In this document: positions 1 through 10,088 of the stretch, piece by piece
How the letters are laid out: every line of letters starts with the position of its first letter
Numbering within the stretch: the stretch's first letter is position 1
Assembly: GCA_028564925.1 (NCBI GenBank)
Contig: CM053029.1
Coordinates: 609,931,486-609,995,485, forward strand
Length of the DNA: 64,000 nucleotides
Reading direction: 5' to 3'
From: Lithobates sylvaticus
Lineage: Eukaryota > Chordata > Amphibia > Anura > Ranidae
Program-made: the position numbers and the translations under genes
The notes under the pieces: generated by a model
Told to the model about the DNA's origin: nothing
The model's input: the letters and a program-made list of their open reading frames with translations, nothing else
Databases searched by the model: none

Positions 1-104
1 TCTCCGCTGCAGAAAAGTGCTTGACTCAAGTATAAGCCGAGGGGGGCATTTTCAGCACAAAAAAAATGTGCTGAAAAACTCGGCTTATACTCGAGTATAT
101 ACGG
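1..104. mobile_element. Right end of a TA-flanked MITE (CCGTATATAC termini)
   Basis: This stretch matches the right end of the complete copy at 58888-59479 and finishes in GTATATACGG followed by a TA dinucleotide. The left end lies outside the window. The subterminal CTCGAG makes the terminus partly self-complementary. The TA duplication suggests the Tc1/mariner or pogo group, but there is no coding sequence, so the superfamily is inferred from the TSD alone. Confidence 0.75.
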
Positions 105-106
105 TA

Positions 107-699
107 CTTGAAATTAATGCTCAGAGAAGATGAGAAGTACGTACAACGGAGTTGGGTAATAAATTGCTAAAATTAACTGAAAAAATTTGTAATATTCACA
201 TTTTATCAGTTAATTTTAGCAATTTTCCGCAGATATACTCATAGAATAAATGGAATTTATTTTTATTCTGAAGAATGTGGGGGGAGGGGCTGGATGTGGG
301 TGGGGGAGGGGAGCCATCGCCATAAAATAGAAATTGAAATGCATTGAAAGCTTTATAATCCATGGATGGCGAACGGCAGAGCAATAATGGAAAGTTACGA
401 CTCTCATCTCCTCAATCATGGAAGATAAAGCCTTGGGAACGTGGATTTATGGGGGCAACGAATTGGATGACACGGCGAGAAATTCGATTATTCACATAAA
501 ATAAAGTCCTGCGGCTCGTCCCGCCCCTCCGGACCCTCCAAAGGGAATGGAATAGGAATCCCGCCTGTGCTGTGATTGGAGGGGATTAACCACTTCGTAC
601 CCAATGGCTAAAATCTTTCACATGTGAACGTAATTTCAAAACTCGTTTTTAAGATCTTAAAATCTGAAGCTTTTATTAAAAAATAATATCTGACGATTA
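107..699. other. Stretch without a recognised gene
   Basis: No convincing coding region or full repeat is visible. Around 587-600 the text TTAACCACTTC resembles the left tip of the TTAA MITE families found elsewhere in the window (for example at 7406 and 37959), but no matching right end follows, so it may be a truncated copy or chance. Confidence 0.4.
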
Positions 700-1263
700 T
701 ACAGCGCCTTGAAAAAGTATTCATACCCCTTGAAATTCCCCACATTTTCTCATGTTACAACCAAAAACTTTAATGTATTTTATTGGGATTTTATGTGATG
801 GACCAACATAAAGTGGCTCATAATTGTGAAGTGGAAGGAAAATGATAAATGATACAAATAAATATGTGAAAAGTGTGGGGGGGGGCATTTGTTCCCCCCC
901 CCCCGGAGTCAGTACTTTGTAGAACCCCCTTTCTCTACAAGTCTTTTTGGGGGTGTCTCTACCAGCTTTGCACATCTAGAGAGGACATTTCTGCCCATTC
1001 TTCTTCTTTGTAAAATATCTCAAGCTCTGTCAGATTGGATGGAGAGCGTCTGTGAACAGCAATTTTCAAGTCTTGCCACAGATTCTCAATGTGATTTAGG
1101 TCTGGACTGTGACAGGGCCATTCTAACACATGAATATGCTTTGATCTAAACCATTCCATTGTAGCTCTGGCTGTATGTTTCGGGTCGCTGTCCTTCTGGA
1201 AGGTGAACCTCCCCCCCCCCCCAGTCTCAAGTCTTTTGCAGACTCTAACAGGTTTTCTTCTAA

Positions 1264-1700
1264 TGCGGCGTACACACGGTCGGAATTTCCGATGGAAACA
1301 GTCCGATGGGAGCTTTTCAACGGATTTTCCGACCGTGTGTATGCCCATCGGTCTTTTTCTGTCGGAATTTCCGACGGACTTTGGATTGAGAACCTGTTCT
1401 CAATTTTTCCGACGGAAAACCTTTCTATCGGATTTTCCGATCGTGTTTATGCAATTCCGACACGTAAAATTCCGACGCGTGCTCGGAAACAATTCGACGC
1501 ATGCTCGGAAGCATTAAACTTCCCTTCTATAGTGCTGTCGAACGTGTTTCATGCCGCTGTGTTACAGACCGCTGTGTTACAAACGGAATTTGGTGTGACC
1601 GTGTGTAGGCAAGACAGTTTGAGCGAAATTCCGCCGGAATTCCGACGGGAAAACCATCAGAGCTTTTTCCAACGAGAATTCCGACCGCGTGTACGCAGCA
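1264..1700. mobile_element. Harbinger-type MITE (copy 1), nested in Tc1
   Basis: The termini TGCGGCGTACACACGGTCGG and its imperfect inverse form TIRs, and a TAA target duplication lies at 1261-1263 and 1701-1703. Joining the flanks restores continuous Tc1 sequence. Three-base TWA duplications are typical of PIF/Harbinger. Other copies lie at 9665, 10697 and 15262. The interior is rich in TTCCGAC/GTCGGAA motifs in both orientations. No coding region is present. Confidence 0.85.
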
Positions 1701-2047
1701 TAAGATTGTCCTGTATTTGTCTCCATCCATCTTCCCATCAACTCTGACCAGCTTCCCTGTCCCTGCTGAAGAAAACCATCCCCACCACATGATGCTGCCA
1801 CCACCATGTTTCACGGTAGGTGTGGTGTGTTCAGGGTGATGTGCAGTGTTAGTTTTCTGCCACACATAACATTTTTCAAAAAGTTCAGTTTTGGTCTCAT
1901 CTGACCAGAGCACCTTCTTCCATGTGTTTGCTGTGTCCCCCACATGGTTTCTCGCAAACTTCTTAGGATCTCTTATGGTTTTCTTTCACCAATGGCTTTC
2001 TTCTTGCCACTCTTCCATAAAGGGCAGATTTGTGGAGTGCAAGACTA

Positions 2048-2506
2048 AGGGCCGGTTCACACAGGGGCAACACGACTTCCAGCGCGACTTTGGGAGGCAA
2101 CTTGGACACGACTTGAGTACGAATCGCATCGCGACTTGAGGCAACTTACAACGCATATTGAAGTTGCCTCCAGGACAGGGGACTTTGCCAGTGGCCAATC
2201 ACATAATAATCAGCTCTGTGGGAGGGAGGAGTTTTCCTAGAAAACAATTTTTACTTCCTGGAAAGTTGCTTCAGTTAAGACAGGAGATCCGACTTGGAGG
2301 CAACTTCCATTGAAATCAATGGGAAAAAGTAGCCTAGAAGTCGGATTGAAGTCGTACAGGAACCTTTTCTGAAGTGGGAGCGACTGCTGTAGTGTGCATT
2401 AAGACGGCTCTCATTCACTTTCATTGATTTTCTCAACCGTGCGACTTTGGGCAACTTGGGGCGACTTGAAGTCGGATCCCAGGTTGCCCCTGTGTGAACC
2501 GGCTCT
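2048..2506. mobile_element. MITE with AGGGCCGGTTCACAC termini, nested in Tc1
   Basis: The ends AGGGCCGGTTCACACAGGGG and CCCCTGTGTGAACCGGCTCT are inverted repeats, and the flanking Tc1 sequence resumes after a TA duplication (2046-2047 and 2507-2508). The interior repeats GCGACTT/AAGTCG motifs on both strands. No open frame belongs to it. The superfamily is uncertain because the duplication could be read as TA or as a degenerate TWA. Confidence 0.75.
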
Positions 2507-3278
2507 TATAGTTGTCCTGTGGACAGATTCTCCCCCCTGAGCTGTGGATCTTCTCTGATGAATGCTCTCCTTGCCCGGCCCGGTCAGTTTAGGTGGACGG
2601 CCATGTCTTGGTAGGTTTGCAGTTGTGCCATACTCTTTCCATTCTCCGATGATGGAGTGAACAGAGCTCCGTGAGATGATCAAAGCTTGGGAGATTTTTT
2701 TATAACCTAACCCTGCTTTATACTTCTCCACAACTTCCTCCCTGACCTGTCTGGTGTGTTCCTTGGCCTTCATGATGCTGTTTGTTCACTAAGGCTCTCT
2801 AACAAACCTCTGAGGGCTTCACAGAAGAGCTGTATTTATACTGAGATTAAATTACACACAGGTGGAGTTTATGTACTAATTAGGTGACTTCTGAAGGCAA
2901 TTGGTTTTACTAGATTTAAGTTAGGGGTATCAGAGTAAAGGGGGCTGAATACAAATGCCCCCCCCCCCCACACTTTTCACATATTTATTTGTATAATTTA
3001 TCATTTTCCTTCCACTTCACAATTATGAGCCACTTTGTGTTGGTCCATCACATAAAATCCCAATAAAATACATTTATGTTTTTGGTTGTAACATGATGAA
3101 ATGTGGAAGATTTCAAGGGGTATGAATACTTTTTTAAGGCGCTGTATAATGAAGCTAGACCAATGTAAGTACGCAACGCAATTCCTTCCTGGAGTAAAGC
3201 CATCGGATCATCATGACAGTCATTTAGACCCGCGTCCTGTGAAGAGGACGCACTTTCCATAATCTGCCAACTACACCA

Positions 3279-3408
3279 AATTCGGAAATTTCAAAATCCG
3301 AATTTTCAGATTTCCGAATTTTCGACTTTCTGAATAAAGCAAAAAAAAAAAAAACGAATGAAACGAAAACAAATATTTTTTTTTTGTCAATGAACATGAA
3401 CATGTCTA
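3279..3408. mobile_element. 3' remnant of an AATTCCGAAT-type hAT MITE
   Basis: The fragment holds the alternating TTCCGAATTTT/AAATCCG text and ends in AACATGTCTA, like the right tip of the larger copy at 31329-34036. No left terminus is seen, so it is truncated. Confidence 0.55.
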
Positions 3409-3578
3409 CTGTATATATAAAGTGCTGCGTAAATTGACAGCGCTGTATAAGTACCTGAAATAAACAAACCGCTTGTCTACCAAGGTACGTTTATGCCCAA
3501 CATGGTGGACAAGTGGTTAAATCAAGTCCAAGGCTGCTGCTGCTGTGAGCTTGGTACCAGCTTTACCAGCCTGCTAAG

Positions 3579-4528
3579 CAGTGGCGGTGCGTGCATAGAG
3601 GGCGCAGGAGCGCCGCCCCCCCTCTCCTGCACCGCTCTATCACCAATAGATAGATTCATGCATTGCATGAATCTATCTATTGTCACTGCTGCCGCCCCCC
3701 TATTCAGGTGTCCGGCCCCTTGTCGGGCGCCGGGCATCTGAATTACAGCGGGGGGGGGGGGTGTTTCTGGAAGCGCCCTATTAGAGCTGTAAGCTCTAAT
3801 AGGGGACCTGATTAGAGCGGTGGGCTCTAATAGGCTTCCCTAAGTGTAAACAGCGGGCGCAATGCTGTGCGTTCGCTGATTACACAGTATTGTGTTAGAG
3901 AAGCGAATACATCGCTTCCCTAACACAGACCCGCCTCTCAGCCAATCAGGTTGCCGGGTCTGTTACCTGTCACCTGATTGGCTGAAGTCACAGGCGCTGT
4001 GATTGGACGCTAGGCTAGGCATCCAATCATAGCAGAAGACAGGAGGAGCGCGGGAGAAGACATCGGACGATGAGGAGACACCGCTCGCTGCCTGTCACCG
4101 TCACCAGCTGCACACCGAGACAAGGTAAGTGCAGAGGGCAGGCAGGAGGCACATTGGCAGCACTTAAGGGGCACAGTGGCAGCACTTGGGGAACCGTGGC
4201 AGCGTTTGAAGCACAATGGCAGCACTTGGGGAACAGTGGCAGCGTTTGAGGCACAATGGCAGCACTTGGGGCACAATGGCAGCACTTGGGGAACAGTGGC
4301 AGCGTTTCAGGCACAATGGCAGCACTTGGGGCACAATGGCAGCACTTGGGGAACAGTGGCAGCACTTGGGGAACAGTGGCAGCGTTTGAGGCACAGTGGC
4401 AGCACTTGGGGCACAGTGGCAGCACTTGGGGCACAGTGGCAGCGTTTAATGGGCACAGTGGCAGTGTTTAATGGGCACAGTGAGGCTGTTTGCGCCCCCC
4501 CAAAAATTTTGAGCACCAGCCGCCACTG
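3579..4528. mobile_element. Non-autonomous hAT element (CAGTGGCGG termini)
   Basis: The element starts CAGTGGCGGTGCG and ends CCGCCACTG, with a perfect 8-bp duplication CTGCTAAG at 3571-3578 and 4529-4536. CAGNGGC-type ends with 8-bp duplications are diagnostic of hAT. The interior has a 39-bp perfect palindrome at 3644-3682 and a 20-bp minisatellite (about 4160-4490). No transposase remains. Confidence 0.9.
4160..4490. repeat. 20-bp minisatellite inside the hAT
   Basis: About 16 tandem units of a sequence close to CTTGGGGCACAATGGCAGCA fill this part of the hAT. Variants alternate between ACTTGGGG and GTTTGAGG types. Stop-free frames through it on both strands are artefacts of the repeat. 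Confidence 0.9.
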
Positions 4529-4907
4529 CTGCTAAGAGCTTTCTGATTAAAGAGATCCGAGTGGCTCTAGAGCCCCTGATAACTTTTATGGGGCTCTCAA
4601 ATTGCCCCCCCCCCCCTTTCCATCCCCCAGTGGGGTCTCTTGCTACTCCAGGGAGCCCAGGACATAAAGAGGACTTATCATGTGCCCATGCTATCAAATA
4701 GGGAGCGTGTTAGCCCCCCTGTGATATCAATAAAGAAAAAAAATATATAGAAAGTAGAAAAGAATTATATAAAACAAATAAAAATAATGTAATTTTATTT
4801 TTTTAAGTGGATCCTGAATGACACGTATAATTTATTTGGGGGGATCCTTCACATATACCACCAAGGTTTATCCAAATGTACCGGTGACAATGCGCTGAAT
4901 GACGGAT
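4529..4907. other. Unclassified AT-rich stretch
   Basis: After the hAT there is text around 4560-4740 (for example AGAGGACTTATCATGTGCCC and CCCCTGTGATATCAATAAAG) that I recall from dispersed frog repeats, but I could not define ends. No coding signal was found. Confidence 0.35.
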
Positions 4908-5003
4908 GAAATTCTTTAGAAAGCAATGTATCTGTTACATGCTTGTACTCACCTGTTATGTATATTTTCAATAAAACATTTGTAAAAGAAATTCTTTAGA
5001 AAG
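4908..5003 (+). mobile_element. 64-bp LINE 3' tail insertion with 16-bp TSD
   Basis: The 16-bp sequence GAAATTCTTTAGAAAG occurs at 4908-4923 and again at 4988-5003. Between them lie 64 bases that contain AATAAAACATTTGTAAAA, i.e. a polyadenylation signal and an A-rich tail. This is the expected footprint of a severely 5'-truncated LINE, or LINE-mobilised RNA, inserted on the plus strand. Confidence 0.65.
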
Positions 5004-5066
5004 AAACATTTCAGCTTTATATCCTGTATATACTACGCTAAATTATTTCTATTTTATTATTGGTGA

Positions 5067-5083
5067 GTGCCCCCTACTGGTCA
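5067..5083 (-). promoter_or_regulatory. CTCF-like motif
   Basis: On the minus strand the sequence reads TGACCAGTAGGGGGCAC, which fits the vertebrate CTCF core (CCA, any base, NAG, GGGGCR). It is not in any element I could define. Binding is inferred from the motif only. Confidence 0.4.
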
Positions 5084-5182
5084 TTATAAGTAGTGACTCT
5101 ATAAGGGGCTCAGTACAGGAACATTGATGAGGAACACCGTGAGATTCTTCTAATTGCCTTTGGTTATATTTTTTTTTATGGA

Positions 5183-5249
5183 ACTAAAAAAAGTATATAT
5201 TTTTCTCAGTTATTGGGAATAACTGAGAAAAATATATACTTTTTTTAGT
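5183..5249. repeat. Perfect 29-bp inverted repeat with 9-nt loop
   Basis: Bases 5183-5211 and 5221-5249 are exact reverse complements around the loop ATTGGGAAT. The arms are AT-rich and include CTCAGTT. It could be a small fold-back element or a stable RNA hairpin. There is no other evidence for either. Confidence 0.8.
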
Positions 5250-5547
5250 ATTTTTTTACACAGGTCGATCCAGATCATTCTACTCATCTTATATGGCAGG
5301 ATCATTTTGTTTGAAGGGTTTTTTTTTTTTTTTTTTTAGGTAACTGGAAATAAAAATAAATCTGTCATTCTTTTTTTATTTTATTTTTTTTTGTTCAATA
5401 GTTTTTATTAAATATTTCATAGAAAACAGAAAAGATAATACACATTGTGTTAAATATTTCGATATACATCAAATACAGTTGAGTACTACTTTGTGTTCAT
5501 CTAGTAGCAACTTAATAAAAGCTAATCAGAAAAATGTAACTGAAAAG

Positions 5548-7093
5548 TAGACATGTGCACAACAAAAAAATTTGTTTATTTTCGTTTCCGAAAAAAATTC
5601 TTTTTTTTTCATTTCGTTTTTTTCGTTTCCATCGATTCGTAACGATTCGTACATTCGTAAGTCGTCGGTGTTCGTATTCGTAACGATTCGTACATTCGTA
5701 AGAGTTATTTTTTCGTTGATTCGTTTTTTCGTTAGTTTCATTTTCGGACGCATTCGTATTTATTCGTACATTCGTAACATTCGTAGATTCGTAATCGGAG
5801 CATAATTCATAATTTGATGTAATGTGTATGCTATTATTACATTTTAATAATTTACGAATCGAAAAAAAAAGTTACGAATCGAAAAAAAAAAGTTACGAAT
5901 CGAAAAAAAAGTTACGAATGTACGATTTTTTTTTGTTCAATAGAGACACGGAAAATTACAAATCGAAAAAAATAAAAAAAAGTTACGAACTGAAAAAAAA
6001 GTTACGAATCGAAAAAAAAAGTTACGAATCAAAAAAAAGTTACGAATGTACACATTTTTGGGTTCAATAGAGACACGGAAAATTACAAATCGAAAAAAAA
6101 TAAAATAAAAGTTACGAATTGAAAAAAAAGTTACGAATCGAAAAAAAAAAAAGTTATGAATCGAAAAAAAAGTTACGAATGTACAAATTTTTTGGTTCAA
6201 TAGAGACACGGAAAATTACAAATCGAAAAAAAAAAAAATTACGAATTGAAAAAAAAAAAAGTTACGAATCGAAAAAAAAAGTTACGAATCGAAAAAAAGT
6301 GACGAATCGAAAAAAAGTTACGAATGTACGAATTTTTTGGTTCAATAGAGACACGGAAAATTACAAATCTAAAAAAAGAAAAAAAAAGTTACGAATCTAA
6401 AAAAAAAATTACAATCGAAAAAAAAGTTACGAATCGAAAAAAAAAGTTACGAATGTACGATTTTTTTTTGTTCAATAGAGACACAGAAAATTACAAATCG
6501 AAAAAAAATAAAAAAAAGTTACGAACTGAAAAAAAAGTTACGAATCGAAAAAAAAAGTTACGAATCAAAAAAAAGTTACGAATGTACACATTTTTGGGTT
6601 CAATAGAGACACGGAAAATTACAAATCGAAAAAAAATAAAATAAAAGTTACGAATTGAAAAAAAAGTTACGAATCAAAAAAAAAAAAGTTATGAATCGAA
6701 AAAAAAGTTACGAATGTACAAATTTTTTGGTTCAATAGAGACACGGAAAATTACAAATCGAAAAAAAAAAAAAAAAATACGAATTGAAAAAAAAGTTACG
6801 AATCGAAAAAAAAAGTTACGAATCGAAAAAAAGTGACGAATCGAAAAAAAGTTACGAATGTACGAATTTTTTCGTTCGTTTTCGTTTTTCGGATTTTCTT
6901 CATTAGTACATTCGTTGTTTCTAATTAGTTTTTTTCAGATTTTCGTTGTTTTTCGGATTCGTTCGATTCGAATGATTCGTTACGATTCGTTATTCGGATT
7001 CGTACGATTCGAATGATTCGTTCATTCGTACGAAAACGAACGAAAATAACGAAAAAAAAAAAAAAAAAAAACGAAACGAATTGCACATGTCTA
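5548..7093 (+). mobile_element. hAT-type MITE, TAGACATGTGCA family (copy A1, expanded)
   Basis: The ends TAGACATGTGCAC and its inverse are flanked by a perfect 8-bp duplication CTGAAAAG (5540-5547 and 7094-7101). Five relatives share the ends and duplication length (13159, 38060, 51416, 58020, 59492). This copy is about twice their length because the internal TTACGAATCGAAAA module with CAATAGAGACACGG is tandemly repeated, including a roughly 535-bp block present twice (from about 5921 and about 6456). Long frames through it are low-complexity KKLRIEK translations and not genes. Confidence 0.9.
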
Positions 7094-7124
7094 CTGAAAA
7101 GTGCATACACTTATGAGTCAAGGA

Positions 7125-7322
7125 AGAATCAATGTTTGTTGATGCTTTTTGGGCCATAGGGACCATCGTTTGTCGAATGTAAGGCGTTGCATAGAATTAA
7201 TGGCTATGAGGCGTTCGAATGTGTAGTTCCTATGGACTGCTTTTGTGACGTCTGTTAGATTAATGGATGTTTTGTTTTTCCAGTTGTAAAGTATCAGTGT
7301 TCGTGTTTCTAAGAGGATGTGG
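7125..7322 (-). pseudogene. L1 ORF2 C-terminal remnant
   Basis: This short minus-strand frame encodes the last ~65 residues of what looks like an L1-clade ORF2 protein, after the reverse transcriptase. The reading is based on the tryptophan and basic-rich tail (RNYTFERLIAINSMQ, FDKRWSLW) and on its position just upstream of the 3' UTR and tail. No catalytic domain is retained because the element is 5'-truncated at the target duplication. Confidence 0.55.
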
Positions 7323-7409
7323 ATAAATCTGTCATTCTGTAATCAGCAGTCAGTCCATCCATTGACCATCCAAACACCGTCATAGAGGGGACACTGACCT
7401 ATTCATTAA

Positions 7410-8392
7410 CCACTTTCAGACCGGACCAATTCGCAGCCAGGCCCCTTTTTGCGATTCGGCACTGCGTCGCTTTAACTGACAATTGCGCGGTCGTGCGATG
7501 TGGCTCTCAAACAAAATTTACGTCCTTTTTTTCCCACAAATAGAGATTTCTTTGGGTGGTATTTGATCGCCCCTGCGGTTTTTATTTTTTGCGCTATAAA
7601 CAAAAAAGAGCGACAATTTTGAAAAAAAAAAAACGCATTCTTTTTTATTTTTTGCTATAATAAATATCCCCCAAACATATATAAATTTTTTTTTTTTTCC
7701 TCAGTTTAAGCCGATACGTATTCTTCTACATATTTTTGGTAAAAAAATCGCAATAAGCGATTATTGATTGGTTTGCGCAGAAGTTATAGCGTTTATAAGA
7801 TAGGGGATAGTTTTATAGCATTTTTATTAATCATTTTTTTTTATTAGTAATGGCGGCGATCAGCGATTTTTTTTTTTTATTGTGACTGCGACATTATGGC
7901 GGACACATCAGACATTTTTGACACATTTTTGGGACCATTGTAATTTATACAGCAATCAATGCTATTTAAATGCATTGATTCCTGTGTAAATGACACTGGC
8001 AGTGAAGGGGTTAACCACTAGGTGGCAGTGTAGGGGTTAAGTATGCCTAGGGGTGTGTTTATTACTGTGGGGGGGCGTGGCTGTCAGCTAGTGAATGCTG
8101 ATCTCTGCTCCAATCACAGGGAGCAGAGGAGCACAGAGCAGAGATCAGCGTCACTTGTTGCTAGGCAGAACGGGGAGAAGCTGTTTATTTCCGCATCTCC
8201 CCGTTCAGCCTTCCCGTGAGACTGTCACGGGTGTCCCCGCGGCGATCGAGTCCGCGGGACCTGCGACCGGCCTCACGGGGGTCCCGACCGGCGCAAGCCC
8301 GATGGCATCTTAAAGGGGTCGTATATATACGCCCTTATGCCTGTCCGTGCCATTCTGCCGACGTATATCGTCGTGCGCCGGTCGGGAAGCGG
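7410..8392 (+). mobile_element. piggyBac-type MITE P1 (GGTCGGGAAGCGG end)
   Basis: TTAA flanks both sides (7406-7409 and 8393-8396). The termini CCACTTTCAGACCGG and GGTCGGGAAGCGG are imperfect inverted repeats. A conserved middle includes GCGCTATAAACAAAAAAGAG and TCCCACAAATAGAG, seen again at 12181, 15598, 50984, 53941 and 56332. The TTAA duplication suggests piggyBac. No transposase is encoded. Position 8015-8030 carries a CTCF-like motif. Confidence 0.9.
8015..8030 (+). promoter_or_regulatory. CTCF-like motif within MITE P1
   Basis: CCACTAGGTGGCAGTG matches the CTCF core consensus closely. The equivalent place in P3 (15973-15988, minus strand) is identical over these bases, and P2, P5 and P6 have related versions. 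Occupancy is inferred only. Confidence 0.5.
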
Positions 8393-8396
8393 TTAA

Positions 8397-8936
8397 AGTG
8401 GTTGTAAACCCTCAGAGACAACTTAATCTGTTTGGATAGTAGATATAGATAACACAGGCAGCTGATCGCTGCCTGTGAAAGTGTACTTACTTCTGTATTT
8501 TCAACGAAAATCGTCTTTTTCTCATAGATGACGTCATGCGCGATTGCGCAGTATGATCTTTCATTAATGGCATGTAAAGTATGCCGCTTGTGTATTCCCT
8601 GCATGTCCGGAAATTACTGTGAACGAGCTTCCCCTCTGAACGGCACAGAGGAGAAGTCTCGCCATGCTGTACTGATTCTCTTCTTCCTGATACTCCCGGA
8701 GCTACGGCGCATGCGCGAGTTTACAGAGTAAGGACGGAAGTGACTACATAACAAATTCAGTAAACAGCTCTAAAAATGGCGCGGCTAATACCCGGAAATG
8801 AAAAGAAACCAAACACTCTAAATAAGGTATTTACAGACCTCGTTTAGGGCAGATTTCAATAGATTATCCCTTGTAATGAGCTACTGAATGTTTAAATTGA
8901 AAAAAAAAGAAAACTCGGCCGGGGTTTACTTCCTCT
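8397..8936 (+). mobile_element. piggyBac-type MITE Q (AGTGGTTGTAAACCC end)
   Basis: It begins AGTGGTTGTAAACCCTCAGA directly after the TTAA that ends P1 and finishes GGGTTTACTTCCTCT before TTAA at 8937-8940, giving inverted termini and TTAA on both sides. The interior includes a GC-rich CATGCGCGATTGCGCAG segment and AATGGCGCGGC. No coding region was identified. Confidence 0.8.
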
Positions 8937-9664
8937 TTAATGCAGAGTGGAGGAGCCCCTTACTATAAGGCCATTGTGACCTGAGGGACCCCTTACTATA
9001 AGGCCATTGTGACCTGAGGGGCCATTTACTATAAGGCCATTGTGACCTGAGGGACCCCTTACTATAAGGCCATTGTGACCTGAGGGACCCCTTACTATAA
9101 GGCCATTGTGACCTGAGGGGCCCCTTACTATAAGGCCATTGTGACCGGAGGGGCCCCTTACTATAAGGCCATTGTGACCTGGTGGGGCCCCTTACTATAA
9201 GGCCATTGTGACCTGAGGGGCCCCTTACTATAAGGCCATTGTGACCTGAGGGGCCCCTTACTATAAGGCCATTGTGACCGGAGGGGCCTCTTACTATAAG
9301 GCCATTGTGACCTGGTGGGGCCCCTTACTATAAGGCCATTGTGACCTGAGGGGCCCCTTACTATAAGGCCATTGTGACCTGAGGGGCCCCTTACTATAAG
9401 GCCATTGTGACCGGAGGGGCCCCTTACTATAAGGCCATTGTGACCGGAGGGGCCCCTTACTATAAGGCCATTGTGACCTCAGGGGCCCCTTACTATAAGG
9501 CCATTGTGACCTGAGGGGCCCCTTACTATAAGGCTATTGTGACCTGAGGGGCCTCTTACTATAAGGCCCTTGTGACCTGAGGGGCCCCTTACTATAAGGC
9601 CATTGTGACCTGAGGGGCCCCTTACTATAAGGCCATTGTGACCTAAGGGGACCCCTTACTAAAA

Positions 9665-10088
9665 TGCCCCGTACACACGGTCGGAAATTCCGTCGGAGAA
9701 TGTCTGATCAGACAATGTTGTCGGAAAATCCGCCCGTGTGTGGGCTCCATCAGACTTTTTCCGTCGGAATTTCCGACGCAAAATATTTGAGATCCTGCTC
9801 TCAAATTTTCCGATAACAAAATCCGATCGGACTTTATCCGATCGTGTGTAGGGAGTTCCGACGGACAAAGTGCCACGCATGCTCAGATCAAATTACAAGA
9901 CCAAAGCTATTGGCTACAAGCCTCTACGTAGTCCCGTCGTACGCAACGAACGTCACCACGTTCAGAATGATCGGATTTTCCGACAACTTTGTCCGACCGT
10001 GTGTATGCAACACCAGTGTCGGACAAAATCCGTCAGAAAAAATCAGACGGATTTTGTGGTCGGAATTTCCGACCGTGTGTATGGGGCA
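9665..10088. mobile_element. Harbinger-type MITE (copy 2) in the minisatellite
   Basis: Termini TGCCCCGTACACACGGTCGG and the inverse end are followed by TAA at 10089-10091; the left TAA appears as AAA. The interior shares over 100 bases with copy 3 (around AGACCAAAGCTATTGGCTAC), so the two are the same subfamily. Confidence 0.85.

Larger units (their letters stand above)
960..2773 (-). pseudogene. Tc1-type DDE transposase, interrupted
   Basis: The protein would cut and rejoin the element's own ends in the nucleus. The start codon at 2773 opens an N-terminal helix-turn-helix region (VREEVVEKYKAGLGYKKISQ, then SRSSVHSII) followed by the GRPP motif that links the two DNA-binding halves in Tc1 transposases. 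Further downstream come VLWSDETK with the first catalytic Asp, GGGSIMWWG, then a [10 protein letters not shown]-like segment with the second Asp, and [11 protein letters not shown] with the catalytic Glu. The frame is split by MITE insertions at 2048-2506 and 1264-1700 and also shifts between the HTH and the first Asp, so no functional protein can be made. Family assignment is secure. Activity is excluded for this copy. Confidence 0.88.
702..3144 (-). mobile_element. Tc1/mariner transposon split by two nested MITEs
   Basis: The element begins CAGCGCCTTGAAAAAGTATT at 702 and ends with the reverse complement at 3144, flanked by TA on both sides. Long subterminal inverted repeats of over 150 bp can be followed at each end, as in the long-IR Tc1 group. 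Its transposase reads on the minus strand. Removing the nested MITEs at 1264-1700 and 2048-2506 leaves roughly 1.5 kb, the usual Tc1 size. A fragment of the same family lies at 11579-11727. The two poly-C/poly-G tracts near 890-905 and 2960-2970 occupy equivalent positions in the two inverted repeats. Confidence 0.9.
5372..7322 (-). mobile_element. 5'-truncated L1-type LINE, split by a hAT MITE
   Basis: A 16-bp duplication ATAAATCTGTCATTCT flanks the unit at 5356-5371 and 7323-7338. The plus-strand left end is T-rich, so the element's poly-A tail is on the minus strand, preceded by an AATAAA on that strand. Reading the minus strand from 7322, about 65 codons (HILLETRTLILYNWK, later TFERLIAINSMQRLTFDKRW) resemble the extreme C terminus of an L1 ORF2 and end at a stop near 7125. 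The MITE at 5548-7093 lies inside the 3' UTR with its own 8-bp duplication, so it inserted later. Only about 400 bp is LINE sequence. Confidence 0.75.

Noticed and set aside
5822-6644. Lys-rich open frames in the TAGACATG MITE
   Set aside because: KKLRIEKKSYESKK text is a direct translation of the TTACGAATCGAAAA array and appears in several frames.
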